Assembly: GCA_949987565.1 (NCBI GenBank)
Contig: OX465102.1
Location: 31,806,565 to 31,870,564, forward strand
From: Luidia sarsii
Lineage: Eukaryota > Echinodermata > Asteroidea > Paxillosida > Luidiidae
Direction of reading: 5' to 3'
DNA: 64,000 nt
Position 1 is the stretch's first letter. Every line of letters begins with the position of its first letter. The notes under the pieces are model-generated. The model did no database searches. It saw nothing but the letters and a program-made list of their open reading frames with translations, and was not told the origin of the DNA. This document shows positions 1 to 18,879 of this stretch, piece after piece. Position numbers and translations under genes: made by a program.

Positions 1-130
1 TTGCTTTGTTCTAAGCTGAAAAAAGTCTTTGTTTAAAGTGTGGACAATGGTGGTACCCGGATTGGGAGGGTCCCGTCACATAGTCAAGCCAACTGAGCTC
101 CGGATTCGGAGGTTCCGGCACGAAGTGGTT
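1..130 (+). repeat. dispersed repeat, first copy
   Basis: The segment containing 'gtctttgtttaaagtgtgg' followed by 'acaatggtggtacccgg' recurs in diverged form at about 1335-1520 and 55690-55850, always on the plus strand. I see no coding motif in it. It is an interspersed repeat of unknown class. The rest of 1-1014, downstream of the CHIC stop codon, holds only this and the foldback element at about 246-425; I found no clear AATAAA on the minus strand. Confidence 0.5.
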
Positions 131-245
131 AAATGAAGCATTTGATTTTCTTTTTTCGATGACATATTACATTTGACTTTGCTTGGGGACAATGACAAAG
201 GACAACTTGTCTTGCTGATAAATAAGTAAACATATTTGTTAAATT

Positions 246-425
246 GAAGTTAATGCAAAAAATGTTGCAAACTGCTCACTGACTAAAATGACCTGCAATA
301 CATAAATCTTAAATGTTATCTGAGGGCCTGACGTTTCGATCCTAGCAGGACCTTTCTCAAACCTTTCTCAAAGCCTTGAGAAATGTCCTGCTAGGATCGA
401 AACGTCAGGCCATCTAACTTTTGAG
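246..425. mobile_element. foldback hammerhead-like element, copy 1
   Basis: Two inverted modules lie back to back. The left arm reads 'cgtttcgatcctagcagg' and the right arm 'cctgctaggatcgaaacg'. The outer left part carries the family's 'aatgttgcaaactgc' terminal sequence. Flanks 232-245 and 426-439 both read ATATTTGTTAAATT, which looks like a 14-bp target duplication. The family is described under 37766-37933. Confidence 0.65.
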
Positions 426-1014
426 ATATTTGTTAAATTAGGTTAATGTTTTCAATACTGTTGCCTCCTTCATACTAGAGTGAACTCCTTCAAGCTGTAG
501 TTGCCTTTGTCTCTTCAAGGAGACAACATTCATCTGAATGGCCACTTTACATATTGGGTAATGTGATGTATGGCTATAGTGTGTAACTAGGCATTTCAGA
601 AAGCACCAGGTTTTCAAGACCAAGATGCAGATCTGCTAAGTGAAGTAGTGAACATTGTCAAATGCAGGTCACAAAGAAATAGGCATGACACTACAATATG
701 GTTGGCAATTCTGTTTAGAACAAATTACAACCTTGTCAGATATTCAATACTTAAGATAAATATCCCTTTCTATAACTGCAATACATATGGAGTTTCATAC
801 AACTCGGATGGATTTGGAGGGTTTGTTGTCAGATCACAGTACCAGTCCACTTGGACAGGTGTGCAATTACTAATTACTGAAAGGATGAAAGGCTTAGTAT
901 TTCTTATGTACAAAAAGCCATTTCTCAAATGATTCCATTGACATAAGGCTTTAGAAATTGGACCCGATGATAGCTTTAAGTTAAAGATGTTTTTACCATT
1001 GAAGCTTATCCTTG

Positions 1015-5891
<4,877 letters not shown>

Positions 5892-7552
5892 CCTGATGTT
5901 TTTGTTGTCCGATGCGTGAGGCTGGATAAAGGGCGCCCTCTCTCAGGCTATTCATGGTCACTCATTCCTGACTATACGACTGAACAATACTTCGAGACGT
6001 TTCATTCCCAACTCCCAATAATGATAACCCCTTTTCCGGTTGGGCCTTGATTAACTTGGCTGATCCTTACCTTCTATTTTCATTTCGAATTTCTGTATAT
6101 ACTTCGCACTATGCCACAATATTTTGTTCTGTTCAATCGAATCTAATCTATATTATGTGCAGTAATAATTATGCAAAAACGGTGGAAACTGCTTACTGCC
6201 CAAATTGAAAACCAAACTATTAATTAGGAGGGCCTGACGTTTCGACATCGACCTTTCTCTGATTATTGTGCCTTTAAAAAACCCATGGACGGGTCTCATT
6301 GTGGCACCAGGCAAACATTAAGAGAATTATTTTTTCTCTAGATTTCGATTCAATAATTTATTTAAAAGCTTTATATATCCATTTCTCAACTCACCAGCCT
6401 TCAGTATATTGCATCCTAAAAATTAATAATAATAATAATGTCAGATTGTTATTCAAATCGGGATTTGCCAAGATTTTGACCAAGCTTGTAGACTGTAGAT
6501 GGTTCTTCACGAGCAGACAATTATCTTATGAGCGGCTGGGGTTGTGAGATTTGACCTCTGTTCGAACTTTGGAAGGATGATCATAATCGAATAACAACAA
6601 CTTTAACCGGTTCATAATGTTCTATTATATAGTGCACAAATTTATTGTTTATTATGTGGTTCCGTTGTGATAACTAAAAGTAACACTAATTCGCGAAATG
6701 TTTTACGGTCACGTGCAAATAAGATATCTAAACATTTGACATGCAATTGAACATGGAACAAACTAAATTTTAGACAAACTTAAATACTTTTAGAATTAGA
6801 CCTAACTAGACATAACATTATTTTGATTAAATTCATTGGACAACCATGCAGCTATATAGCAATAGACACGAATGAAAAGGTCAAACACGCGACCTCTACA
6901 AAGTGTTAACCAGATTCAAAAATGACATTTTAATTTTTTAATTTAATTTAATTTAACGTTCCTATAGTTCTCTTCCAAATAATTGTTTTATTGATGGTTT
7001 GATAAAAAATCATTTGCAAAGATAAACATTGATCATTGGACCAATTTTGGACGTACTTCTATGCTTCAAATTGACACGAATTATAGTGGAAAAAACCCCG
7101 AAAATAATGCAATTTCAATAGAATCATGAAGGCAATATTATTACAATGAAGGCAATTCCAATGCACGGATGTAAGACACTTGACTGTGTCAAAACAATTG
7201 ACGATCACTCGCGAAAACAACACACCACGTAAATATTAAACAATCAAACGATTTCACTTCACAAACTCACCACCGAGAATCATTTTAACTCCACCTCAAA
7301 TAATCTCCTTTAGTTACCGGTAACGACCATTTAATTCAAAATCAAATATATCAAGCTGACTTGATAGATATTTAATTGAGATAATCGCAATGTTAATTTT
7401 GGAGTCGAGAGATTAAAGCACCGTAGAGAGATAGAGATCATGCCATACCTAAGCATCGATCTCAGACCACGGCTATAGCCATATCCACAGACCTAGCTAT
7501 AAGTATGTATAGGCACGAGCCAGTACCCTATCGTGTGGTCGATGCTATGGCT
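5892..7552. other. intergenic, CHIC 5' flank to TMEM272-like 3' end
   Basis: AT-rich sequence. About 6165-6260 holds a decayed hammerhead-like fragment ('gggcctgacgtttcgac') with its 'aactgcttactg' end sequence. A minus-strand AATAAA at 6987-6992 and ATTAAA-like sites near 7370 are candidate poly(A) signals for the TMEM272-like gene. The CHIC promoter should lie just above 5891; I could not identify a TATA box. Confidence 0.4.
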
Positions 7553-10500
7553 CTATGTAGCCAGACTGATACCGATCGCAGACACCACACAGCAGCCGCA
7601 CAAACATGACAGTAGGAAGAAGATATACGTCAGGGTGATGATCCAGAAGGCGAAGTTGTAGAGAGGAGGATAGCAGTAACGGAGACTGGTGGGGTCCTCG
7701 TCTGGTGGATAGTTGGCGTACACCCACACATTACCTGCGTATGCAAAGTCAAATCGAAATGCGCATGATTATGTCATGACATTTCTGCCATATCGACGTA
7801 TAGCCAGTCTTGTAGGCACAACACATGGAGTATCGCATTCAGCGCAATGCAGTTACTACGACGGTTAAGCATAGTGGTTCAATCATTGGCTTTCCCATGT
7901 GGCTTAATGAATGCTCATCACTTAGTGGAAAACGGTTTCGTATTCTATTCTTCGATGTTTAAATGACTGTCAATACCGTCGCTGATGATCATGGCACCAA
8001 GACTTGTGTTGCACACAGCCCTTTCCTTTGATGTACAAGTGCTCAATTTACTTACCAAGGATGAAGAAGACGAAGAGGATGCAAGCAAACAGCCTGCTGA
8101 CCGAGTTCTCTCTTAGGTGAGAACTCTCAGATTCCAACCCCTTTTCTTTGCGCTTCCGGTATCTGATTGCCAGATCAAGAAGAGTCTTGACGGTGTAGAT
8201 GGAGCCAGACACAATCAGGAAGATTGGTATGAGACGCTGGACTGGACAGTCGTTGATGTGGACGGCACCTGTGTCCAAATAAGATGATGGCATGAAGCAA
8301 TGATGTCTTGATGAGGAAGCATGTCTAAATGGTTCTGGTTTGAAAACAAGAATACCCCTCTTCTTTTCAGAATCACACACACTCACAAAAGAGTGAAATT
8401 GCATTGTGTTACCGCAAACCTATCACTTATTCTGATACTCTCACCATGAAAACCTTCAAATCTCATCGGAATAATCATCCTTGTAATTGTCCCAATGAAC
8501 GAGCAAGGTCCTGTTAGGATCAGACCCTCCTAATTTCTGTCCCATGCCTGAAGACATGATGAAGCTTTTGATCTGCTTGTGATGACGTCGCGTAGTTTGT
8601 TGTATCTCCTCTATAGGCCTACGTATGTCTTTTACTAATTCACCCTGTCATGCACAGGTTGTCAAGCAGGCCTTACACACGTAGACATGCATCATTTAGC
8701 ATACAAGTAATAAAGTGAAGCCTTACCCATGATGATCATTGCAATTGGAACTGCCACCGCCACTGCCATCAGTACGGTAAAGACCACTGCGCATACACAA
8801 AATAACATAAACACCTGTCATACATGAAGTTGTTGAGTGCCTTGTAACAGATGTTAATAGTCTCTCGTCATTATTTTTATCCATTGATTTGCAACGGGAC
8901 AAAGTGAGGACGTAGTCCAATGTAACATTATTCTACCTCATATGATGAATTTTCCGGGTGAATTTTTGATTATGTTCTTGCAGATTTTGGGGCATGGTTA
9001 AATTTTCAAATAATAATGCACATTCTTTGAAAATTGAAACTTTCAAAAGTCAAACGAATTTCTTGGGGTTAGGTAATGTGCAGTTTTTATCTTTTCACAT
9101 CAAAACAGAAGGTAAGTGAGAGTTTGGAAACCCTCACCATAGAGAGGTAGATCAGGAGGCTAAACCATTATTATGCCTTGCACGAAATCAGGGTCCAGTC
9201 AGAATGTCTTTGCAATTTGCGTTGAAAATGACACTCCCTTCAGCCTTCTATTTCTAAGAATACCTGTACATGCGTCGCGCACACACGAAAGCCAGTAAAA
9301 AGGTTATGAATCCCAGAGCCCAACCCTTTGCGGGAGACTTACAAGTGTTGAGAAGAATGCCCACAAGACGTGTTACTAAGTCCACTTTCCCACTTGATGT
9401 CTTCTTTGCATCCCTCAGTTCTTGCATCACACCGGAGTAGGAGGGCGGGTCTGTAAGCAGAGTAACCATAGCAACAACATAGCACATTCTTACATTATCA
9501 TCTCAGCCACCGATTAGCATCAGAACATTTTTGTACCTCCAAAATTAAATAACGAATGAAAACAATGAGTTTGCGGACACTCTGGACCTTCAAAATGTCC
9601 ATGACCCCCCAAAAAGCAAACAAACAATTATCTGTTACAACTGTTACCATATAATGAATGTCGCGTAGAGAATGTAAGCCGCAAGTGAATCCTAATATTT
9701 GCTATCGGAAAAGGCCCAACAAAAGCTATGAATTGTTTGAGTTGATTAAAAGCTGATGAACATTGGTGGCGCCCTCCTGTCGAGATTATTGGCTATTGGG
9801 TTCTCAATGTAAACTAATCTTACATGTATCGCATGGATAGTTTCATTAGACGAATTAGGCATAAAAAGCAACCATGCAGTGACTAAGCTTTTCAATTTGC
9901 CTGGTCAAAGTCTGCTGTGATTGGTTTTGTTATTGTACTGAATAATGTATCTTTGGAGGATTGGAGACATGTCACACGGTGGGAACCTTATTTTAGCTTG
10001 AGCAAGCCTTTGTCCATCTGGGCAGTCGTTCAGATCACTGTAGCGTGATTTGGGCTCATTTGAACATGGCTACCCGCATAAGCATAATGTTCGGGCAGCA
10101 CAGAACATTAATTTATTTTAGAATGTAAATCTGTAGGCATGCGAAGACAGATATCAAATTCTATATAATTATAAACAGAAACCCGTGTTTGTTCAGTTTG
10201 TTTGTTATTATTTTTTCCACAACCCCAAAACCTTCAGACAGGAGTCGTTTTGATTATTAAATGGAAATGGAAATGAATTATTATAGGGAGATAAAAACAT
10301 CTACCATCAAGTTAGGGATCGGGTTAACCCTGAATTAATCAATTATTAGTTTGCTTTTGCTACATCCGAACAAGTCATACGTTTCCTTGTTTTTGCAAGA
10401 AAACTGCATATTTTCGGATCTTTTTAGTGAACCCAAGTTCTTTATTAATTCTTGTATGTGGATGTGGAAGGAAAGTCAGCCAAGGTTTTTGTGTGAAAAA

Positions 10501-13500
10501 TCGTTCGGAAACCTTCTGATGTGATGGTCGTAATTTGGATTCCAACTTAACTTCCAACTCTGCCAATTAATGGTTTTGAAGCTAATGGTCGTTGAACTTT
10601 TCAAGCTCATTATTCAGGTAATTAGTCAAATATCAGTATGGAGTAAAACATTGGAAGTGATTTTCCAGAGCAATATTGAGATTGTTGCTGAATGACGCTG
10701 ACGTAATTGATTGTGGCTCCTAAAGGCCATGCCTGTCCTTTGTCACAGAATTATTTCATTAGCACAAAGGTAATTAGATCTACATCGCATTCCCTGTCGC
10801 ATCCATCCAATAACTGAGTCGACCGGCGCACAATAACATCCTAGCAGGCAAGGCCATACAATAGAACACTAACTCCATACTGATCGGCACACATTTTGTT
10901 GTAATCTCCTGCGCCTGAATTGCAAGACTAACGGTGCATGACGATGGATCCATGAACGGAAAACAAGGTCTACAGTCCACGCGCACATGTTTATTTCCGT
11001 CTGCACCATCCACATTTAATTAACATGGCATTATAGAGCAATCTAATCGACCTATCAAGGCAAATCCAATGATATGAGAATGATACAACCAGTTCTCGCT
11101 AATTGGTGCAGATGGACAAGCGGCTGCGAGCTACCCAGTCATAATTATCCACTCTCAGATAGCGTTTCTGTGCCAAGCTAACTACCGCGGTGCATTTTAA
11201 CGAGAATTGTGTACAGCATCTCCACAAGCTTCACTATACACACAGCTAAAACTACATTTATATGGGATGTTGTATGTTTTTAAGGCTACATCTGATAAAA
11301 TATAGATTTGGCTCAATTTGATTCACGTCAATGGTTTGTATCCTCATCCTCATTTCTACACTGCCCATTATCTTCCAGTATGGTTTAGTATCTTGTTTGT
11401 TTATTTGATGCGTGAACCATTGCAGTGAATTGGCCAATTGTCACTTGGGAGAGTAATTCTTCACCAAATGCACAGTAGCCTATAATATTATGATTGTACA
11501 ATCAAATCTCGCAAAATTGGAAATTCTGACATGTCTTTTCAAAGCAGACCCCCCCCCCCAAAAAAAAAAAATCCCGGATGTTATGCTTTGGACAACAAGG
11601 GTTTTGACTAAAAACGTGTAGAAACTAATCGCAATTCCACACTCTTCTTCAGAATAATTATGATCTATTTGGATGGAATGAAAGTCATCGAAACTCTGTG
11701 CACGACATTACCTTCTCCAACTGCGTCAAATGGGGGTGGTTTATCGCTGGTACCCGTGTCTGCGGAGCCATACGTGGATGGCTCCGTGTTACCATCGGCG
11801 GCAACTAAGCCCTTCTCTGCCTCTTCCTTCAAAATAAAGAAACACGACAATGTCTTGAGTCGACAGATACTCGTTACCATTGCATTCTTACAGGCAATTT
11901 AGTACATGTCTTGAGTCGACAGATACTCGTTACCATTGCATTCTTACAGGCAATTTAGTACATGTCTTGAGTCGACAGATACTCGTTACCATTGCATTCT
12001 TACAGGCAATTTAGTACATGTCTTGAGTCGACAGATACTCGTTACCATTGCATTCTTACAGGCAATTTAGTACATGTCTTGAGTCGACAGATACTCGTTA
12101 CCATTGCATTCTTACAAGCAATTTAGTACATGTCTTGAGTCGACAGATACTCGTTACCATTGCATTCTTACAGGCAATTTAGTACATGTCTTGAGTCGAC
12201 AGATACTCGTTACCATTGCATTCTTACAGGCAATTTAGTACATGTCTTGAGTCGACAGATACTCGTTACCATTGCATTCTTACAGGCAATTTAGTACATG
12301 TCTTGAGTCGACAGATACTCGTTACCATTGCATTCTTACAGGCAATTTAGTACATGTCTTGAGTCGACAGATACTCGTTACCATTGCATTCTTACAGGCA
12401 ATTTAGTACATGTCTTGAGTCGACAGATACTCGTTACCATTGCATTCTTACAGGCAATTTAGTACATGTCTTGAGTCGACAGATACTCGTTACCATTGCA
12501 TTCTTACAGGAAATTTAGTACATGTCTAGAGTCGACAGATACTCGTTACCATTGCATTCTTACAAGCAATTTAGTACATGTCTGGAGTCGACAGATACTC
12601 GTTACCATTGCATTCTTACAGGCAATTTAGTACATGTCTGGAGTCGACAGATACTCGTTACCATTGCATTCTTACAAGCAATTTAGTACATGTCTTGAGT
12701 CGACAGATACTCGTTACCATTGCATTCTTACAGGCAATTTAGTACATGTCTGGAGTCGACAGATACTCGTTACCATTGCATTCTTACAAGCAATTTAGTA
12801 CATGTCTGAAGTCGACAGATACTCGTTACCATTGCATTCTTACAGGTAATTTAGTACATATCTGGAGTCGACAGATACTCGTTACCATTGCATTCTTACA
12901 GGCAATTTAGTACATGTCTGGAGTCGACAGATACTCGTTACCATTGCATTCTTACAGGCAATTTAGTACATGTCTGGAGTCGACAGATACTCGTTACCAT
13001 TGCATTCTTACAGGCAATTTAGTACATGTCTGGAGTCGACAGATACTCGTTACCATTGCATTCTTACAGGCAATTTAGTACATGTCTGGAGTCGACAGAT
13101 ACTCGTTACCATTGCATTCTTACAGGCAATTTAGTACATGTCTGGAGTCGACAGATACTCGTTACCATTGCATTCTTACAGGCAATTTAGTACATGTCTG
13201 GAGTCGACAGATACTCGTTACCATTGCATTCTTACAGGCAATTTAGTACATGTCTAGAGTCGACAGATACTCGTTACCATTGCATTCTTACAAGCAATTT
13301 AGTACATGTCTGGAGTCGACAGATACTCGTTACCATTGCATTCTTACAGGCAATTTAGTACATGTCTGGAGTCGACAGATACTCGTTACCATTGCATTCT
13401 TACAAGCAATTTAGTACATGTCTTGAGTCGACAGATACTCGTTACCATTGCATTCTTACAGGCAATTTAGTACATGTCTGGAGTCGACAGATACTCGTTA

Positions 13501-15875
13501 CCATTGCATTCTTACAGGCAATTTAGTACATGTCTTGAGTCGACAGATACTCGTTACCATTGCATTCTTACAGGCAATTTAGTACATGTCTGGAGTCGAC
13601 AGATACTCGTTACCATTGCATTCTTACAGGCAATTTAGTACATGTCTGGAGTCGACAGATACTCGTTACCATTGCATTCTTACAAGCAATTTAGTACATG
13701 TCTGGAGTCGACAGATACTCGTTACCATTGCATTCTTACAGGCAATTTAGTACATGTCTGGAGTCGACAGATACTCGTTACCATTGCATTCTTACGGGCA
13801 ATTTAGTACATGTCTGGAGTCGACAGATACTCGTTACCATTGCATTCTTACAGGCAATTTAGTACATATCTGGAGTCGACAGATACTCGTTACCATTGCA
13901 TTCTTACAGGCAATTTAGTACATGTCTGGAGTCGACAGATACTCGTTACCATTGCATTCTTACAGGCAATTTAGTACATATCTGGAGTCGACAGATACTC
14001 GTTACCATTGCATTCTTACAGGCAATTTAGTACATGTCTGGAGTCGACAGATACTCGTTACCATTACATTCTTACAGGCAATTTAGTACATATCTGGAGT
14101 CGACAGATACTCGTTACCATTGCATTCTTACAGGCAATTTAGTACATGTCTGGAGTCGACAGATACTCGTTACCATTGCATTCTTACAGGCAATTTAGTA
14201 CATGTCTGGAGTCGACAGATACTCGTTACCATTGCATTCTTACAGGCAATTTAGTACATGTCTGGAGTCGACAGATACTCGTTACCATTGCATTCTTACA
14301 GGCAATTTAGTACATATCTGGAGTCGACAGATACTCGTTACCATTGCATTCTTACAGGCAATTTAGTACATGTCCGGAGTCGACAGATACTCGTTACCAT
14401 TGCATTCTTACAGGCAATTTAGTACATGTCTGGAGTAGACAGATACTCGTTACCATTGCATTCTTACAGGCAATTTAGTACATGTCTGGAGTCGACAGAT
14501 ACTCGTTACCATTGCATTCTTACGGGCAATTTAGTACATGTCTGGAGTCGACAGATACTCGTTACCATTGCATTCTTACAGGCAATTTAGTACATGTCTG
14601 GAGTCGACAGATACTCGTTACCATTGCATTCTTACAGGCAATTTAGTACATGTCTGGAGTCGACAGATACTCGTTACCATTGCATTCTTACAGGCAATTT
14701 AGTACATGTCTGGAGTCGACAGATACTCGTTACCATTGCATTCTTACAGGCAATTTAATACATGTCTGGAGTCGACAGATACTCGTTACCATTGCATTCT
14801 TACAGGCAATTTAGTACATGTCTGGAGTCGACAGATACTCGTTACCATTGCATTCTTACAGGCAATTTAGTACATGTCTGGAGTCGACAGATACTCGTTA
14901 CCATTGCATTCTTACAGGCAATTTAGTACATGTCTGGAGTCGACAGATACTCGTTACCATTGCATTCTTACAAGCAATTTAGTACATGTCTTGAGTCGAC
15001 AGATACTCGTTACCATTGCATTCTTACAGGCAATTTAGTACATGTCTGAAGTCGACAGATACTCGTTACCATTGCATTCTTACAGGCAATTTAGTACATG
15101 TCTGGAGTCGATAGATACTCGTTACCATTGCATTCTTACAAGCAATTTAGTACATGTCTTGAGTCAATTTAATACAGGGGCTATATCAGTAAATCGCGAC
15201 CTTCGGGCGCGCGTGTTTTCTCGGCGCACTATACAATGACAATTAAAATTCAGATCAGATCTATCGAGATACTATTGGTAGTCTACATTCTATAACTTCG
15301 CATCGCCCTGATTAATCAAACATACCATTACAATGTCAAATCCTACACTGTAAAACCCTTGCAGACAACAAACATGTAAATAAAACTATATTGACCTTTT
15401 TCATTTTTTATAGCACACGACAGTTACAAAAGAAGTGCTGGTCTCTTTTTAAAACGTACTATTTATTTCATACAAATATTTCGTATTGGCGACATTCTTT
15501 TTTTACACAAGATATAATGACACGATTATTCTGCTGTGATATTAATTAAAACCAAATGGTGTTCACATTTTCAACGTTGAAATGAAGATGAAAATCTTGC
15601 ACATGTTTTTCTTGTTAAAACCCGGTGAATAATGGACTATACAGGCCAACCGTCTGTTGTTTTGTAGCCATACTTGTTAGACCATTTTACTGCACATGCA
15701 GGCATCTATGGCTGGCTTAATAATTTATTCTTTGGGCTCTGGGTGGCAAACCAAACAATCGTTCACATTTTGTTCACATAATTACTCACATGACGGAATA
15801 ATAACTCAAATGATGCATGCTGTTAAAGATCATAGACGTTTTTAGGAAAGATTCAAATGAAACTCAACTTACCAT
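7553..15875 (-). CDS. TMEM272-like multi-pass membrane protein
   Basis: Coding exons in order of translation: 15873-15875 (ATG only), 11712-11826, 9343-9450, 8727-8786, 8056-8268, 7553-7734 (stop TAG). Phases are 0,1,1,1,1 and all sites are GT-AG. The product is about 226 aa. The N-terminus has a proline motif pair (KPPPFD and DPPSYS), then an amphipathic KVDLVTRLVGIL stretch, TM1 (VFTVLMAVAVAVPIAMIIMG), the family signature INDCPVQRLIPIFLIVSG (TM2), a charged cytoplasmic-type segment, a third hydrophobic stretch (RLFACILFVFFILG), and a last exon with YANYPP, a CYPPLYNFAFW TM4 and a CGCC end. Family function is unknown. A donor 79 bp further on in exon 3 would break the frame into TM1, so the GTAAGT at 9342 was chosen. 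Assignment to TMEM272-like rests on the DCP..IPI signature. Confidence 0.8.
11850..15166. repeat. 56-bp minisatellite, about 59 copies
   Basis: The unit is 'aatttagtacatgtctt' + 'gagtcgacagatactcg' + 'ttaccattgcattcttacaggc' (56 bp, with a GTCGAC palindrome). Divergence is only a few substitutions per unit. The first ~12 units mostly read 'cttgag', the remainder mostly 'ctggag', with interspersed 'acaagc' and 'acatat' variants, so the array grew by local block copying. It fills most of intron 1 of the TMEM272-like gene and starts about 24 bp from the exon 2 acceptor. Confidence 0.97.
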
Positions 15876-16024
15876 GTTGTCAGGATTGTCTGTGTGTGTC
15901 TCCTAGCCAGACTAGAGTCTTTTCCCTCCGTTGATATAGGAACACACTGCCCTGGATGCAGACGTGCAATTCCAGCAACAGATTCTGTCTGCATGGTCTA
16001 TTGCCCATCTGATGTTGGCGACTC

Positions 16025-16054
16025 ATTTGCATTAGCACAGAACCAACCAATCAG
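16025..16054 (-). promoter_or_regulatory. octamer and CCAAT box upstream of TMEM272-like exon 1
   Basis: About 150-180 bp upstream of the ATG are a perfect octamer (ATTTGCAT, 16025-16032; POU-factor type) and a CCAATCAG box (16047-16054; NF-Y type). Spacing suits a proximal promoter, but this is motif evidence only. Confidence 0.4.
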
Positions 16055-16503
16055 AAACCAGTATGCTAATCACTAGATAATATCGTGATATGAATGATTT
16101 TTAAATCACCATTTAAAAGGCTGGTATGGATAGAATTGCATTCGATGCGAATCAACAACGACCCGCTTCATAGTTTGCCTCAGCTCGACCTCAAACCAGG
16201 ATAGATTTTCAAGCAACATATGTTGGCGTACATGTAGACGTGTATTAAGGATCAGACGTGTATAAATCATCGGTGTGGTTATGCCATGTGGTTGAAAACG
16301 CGTAAATTTTCAGCGTACCAGTATAGCTATTGTTCTGATGCAATTGCATGCATGTCACACAAATACAGCATAAATTATTGGGTGTGAATCAATGCATTCA
16401 CGTACATGAGAGCAGTAGTTGAAAACGACGGGGAATCTAAACATATACGGTGGAAAAGAAGTGATATGTTTATAGTCGTACGTCCATTAGGGCCTACTGC
16501 ACG

Positions 16504-18879
16504 CAGCAGTCATACCAGGATATTTGATGAGTCTCCTGGGTCAATAATCACCCCGTGGATATGTCGCTTGAGACGAACCAAGACTAGGCTATGTAAATGT
16601 TTATAAGAACTGGTTACATGATAAATGTTTGCCTTTCAAATCTGAACATGTACATTCGGACCATTTTATTAGCGCGATCTCGAAATCTTGGAGGTTTTTT
16701 TATGATTATTCAAGAACGTGTATACGCTTTTGAAATAGTTTAGTTTGAAGACTTGAAATATAACAATTCAATGAGGTTTGCCCTACTCAAAATATGATTA
16801 TAAAAATATAGTGAGTTTTGAGTCGAGGAGAATGTGACTCAATGATGTTTTACCCATTTACTGAATTACATATTACAGTTTGATCATTGTAACCTCAATT
16901 ACCCTATAGCCATCCACAAATCTTCTAAATACCACAACCGTCTTTATGCCAATAAAAGAGTATAATCAGGCCTACTCTATGTCTAAGAGCGTATGCTCAG
17001 ACAAAATTAAAATTCAAATATATAAACAATTTTGGCGTAAAGGATAAAAGGTTGGACAGCTACCTTCAAGTGGAATGAAATCTTTAGTGGCTGATCTCTT
17101 TTGCTAAAACACGAAACATTTTCGTATGAGAAGAGGTAGGCCTATTAATTTTATGTCACAGAAGAATGCACGTTATTAAGGACAATGAGCACTAAGGGAA
17201 TTTTGTTTCGTCATGGAGTACATACAGGGGTATAGTTTGTAATTCACAGAGTCAAATAAAATATGGTGTGATCACGTCATGTGATTGCCAGTGGATATGA
17301 TGTCACGTGTCAAACCTGGATAAAGGGTTATGGCTACGCCAAGACAGCGTCTTCCTGTCATGCACGATGTCATAGGCCTATAGGCTGTGCATGGGAAGGC
17401 TATGTTGCCACAGCTTTAGCCACTCATTCAACCATGGGTGTTCACCGTAATTCAGGCAGAACCAAATTATGCGAGTTAAGGTTGCAATGAATAAATCAAG
17501 TATTTAAAACAAACTTGAAGGTAGGCAATATGAGGTTTTTCAAGTTGTTTTAATAAAAATCGGTATATTTACTCAATAAAAATGTAATGTTTTGTGATAT
17601 ATCCAATACCACATAAGTCACCGCCCGTAAAAATGTACGAATGACATTTTCGATCAATGCTTTCTTTATATTAAGTACTGCATAAGTATCTGCAGCAGTC
17701 ATACCGGGATATTTGATGAGTCTCCTGGGTCAATAATCACCCCGTGGATATGTCGCTTGAGACGAACCAAGACTAGGCTATGTAAATGTTTATAAGAACT
17801 GGTTACATGATAAATGTTTGCCTTTCAAATCTGAACATGTACATTCGGACCATTTTATTAGCGCGATCTCGAAATCTTGGAGTTTTTTTTATGATTATTC
17901 AAGAACGTGTATACGCTTTTGAAATAGTTTAGTTTGAAGACTTGAAATATTACAATTCAATGAGGTTTGCCCTACTCAAAATATGATTATAATATAGTGA
18001 GTTTTGAGTCGAGGAGAATGTGACTCAATGATGTTTTACCCATTTACTGAATTACATATTACAGTTTGATCATTGTAACATCAATTACCCTATAGCCATC
18101 CACAAATCTTCTAAATACCACAACCGTCTGTATGCCAATGAAAGAGTATAATCAGGCCTACTCCATGTCTAAGAGCGTATGCTCAGACAAAATTAAAATT
18201 CAAATATATAAACAATTTTGGCGTAAAGGATAAAAGGTTGGATAGCTACCTTTAAGTGGAATGAAATCTTTAGTGGCTGATCTCTTTTGCTAAAACACGA
18301 AACATTTTCGTATGAGAAGAGGTAGGCCTATTAATTTTATGTCACAGAAGAATGCACGTTATTAAGGACAATGAGCACTAAGGGAATTTTGTTTCGTCAT
18401 GGAGTACATACAGGGGTATAGTTTGTAATTCACAGAGTCAAATAAAATATGGTGTAATCACGTCATGTGATTGCCAGTGGATATGATGTCCCGTGTCAAA
18501 CCTGGATAAAGGGTTATGGCTACGCCAAGACAGCGTCTTCCTGTCATGCACGATGTCATAGGCCTATAGGCTGTGCATGGGAAGGCTATGTTGCCACAGC
18601 TTTAGCCACTCATTCAACCATGGGTGTTCACCGTAATTCAGGCAGAACCAAATTATGCGAGATAAGGTTGCAATGAATAAATCAAGTATTTAAAACAAAC
18701 TTGAAGGTAGGCATTATGATGTTTTTCAAGTTGTTTTAATAAAAATCGGTATATTTACTCAATAAAAATGTAATGTTTTGTGATGTATCCAATACCACAT
18801 AAGTCACCGCCCGTAAAAATGTTCGAATGACATTTTCGATCAATGCTTTCTTTATATTAAGTACTGCATAAGTATCTGT
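16504..18879. repeat. 1.19-kb tandem duplication
   Basis: Copy 1 (about 16504-17692) and copy 2 (about 17693-18879) are nearly identical, with scattered substitutions. The junction has the microhomology 'gcagcagtcata'. No recognisable gene is inside: the 69-aa open frame in each copy (17281, 18467) has no known motif and starts without splice or promoter support. It sits upstream of the TMEM272-like promoter. Confidence 0.95.

Noticed and set aside
9264..9342. Longer exon 3 of the TMEM272-like gene including a hydrophobic ALGFITFLLAFVC stretch
   Set aside because: The end would be in phase 2 and not fit exon 4; the GTAAGT at 9342 gives phase 1 and a continuous family match. A minor alternative form cannot be excluded.
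17281..17490. 69-codon open frame present in both copies of the 1.19-kb duplication
   Set aside because: Near identity reflects the recent duplication, not selection; there is no motif, splice or poly(A) support.
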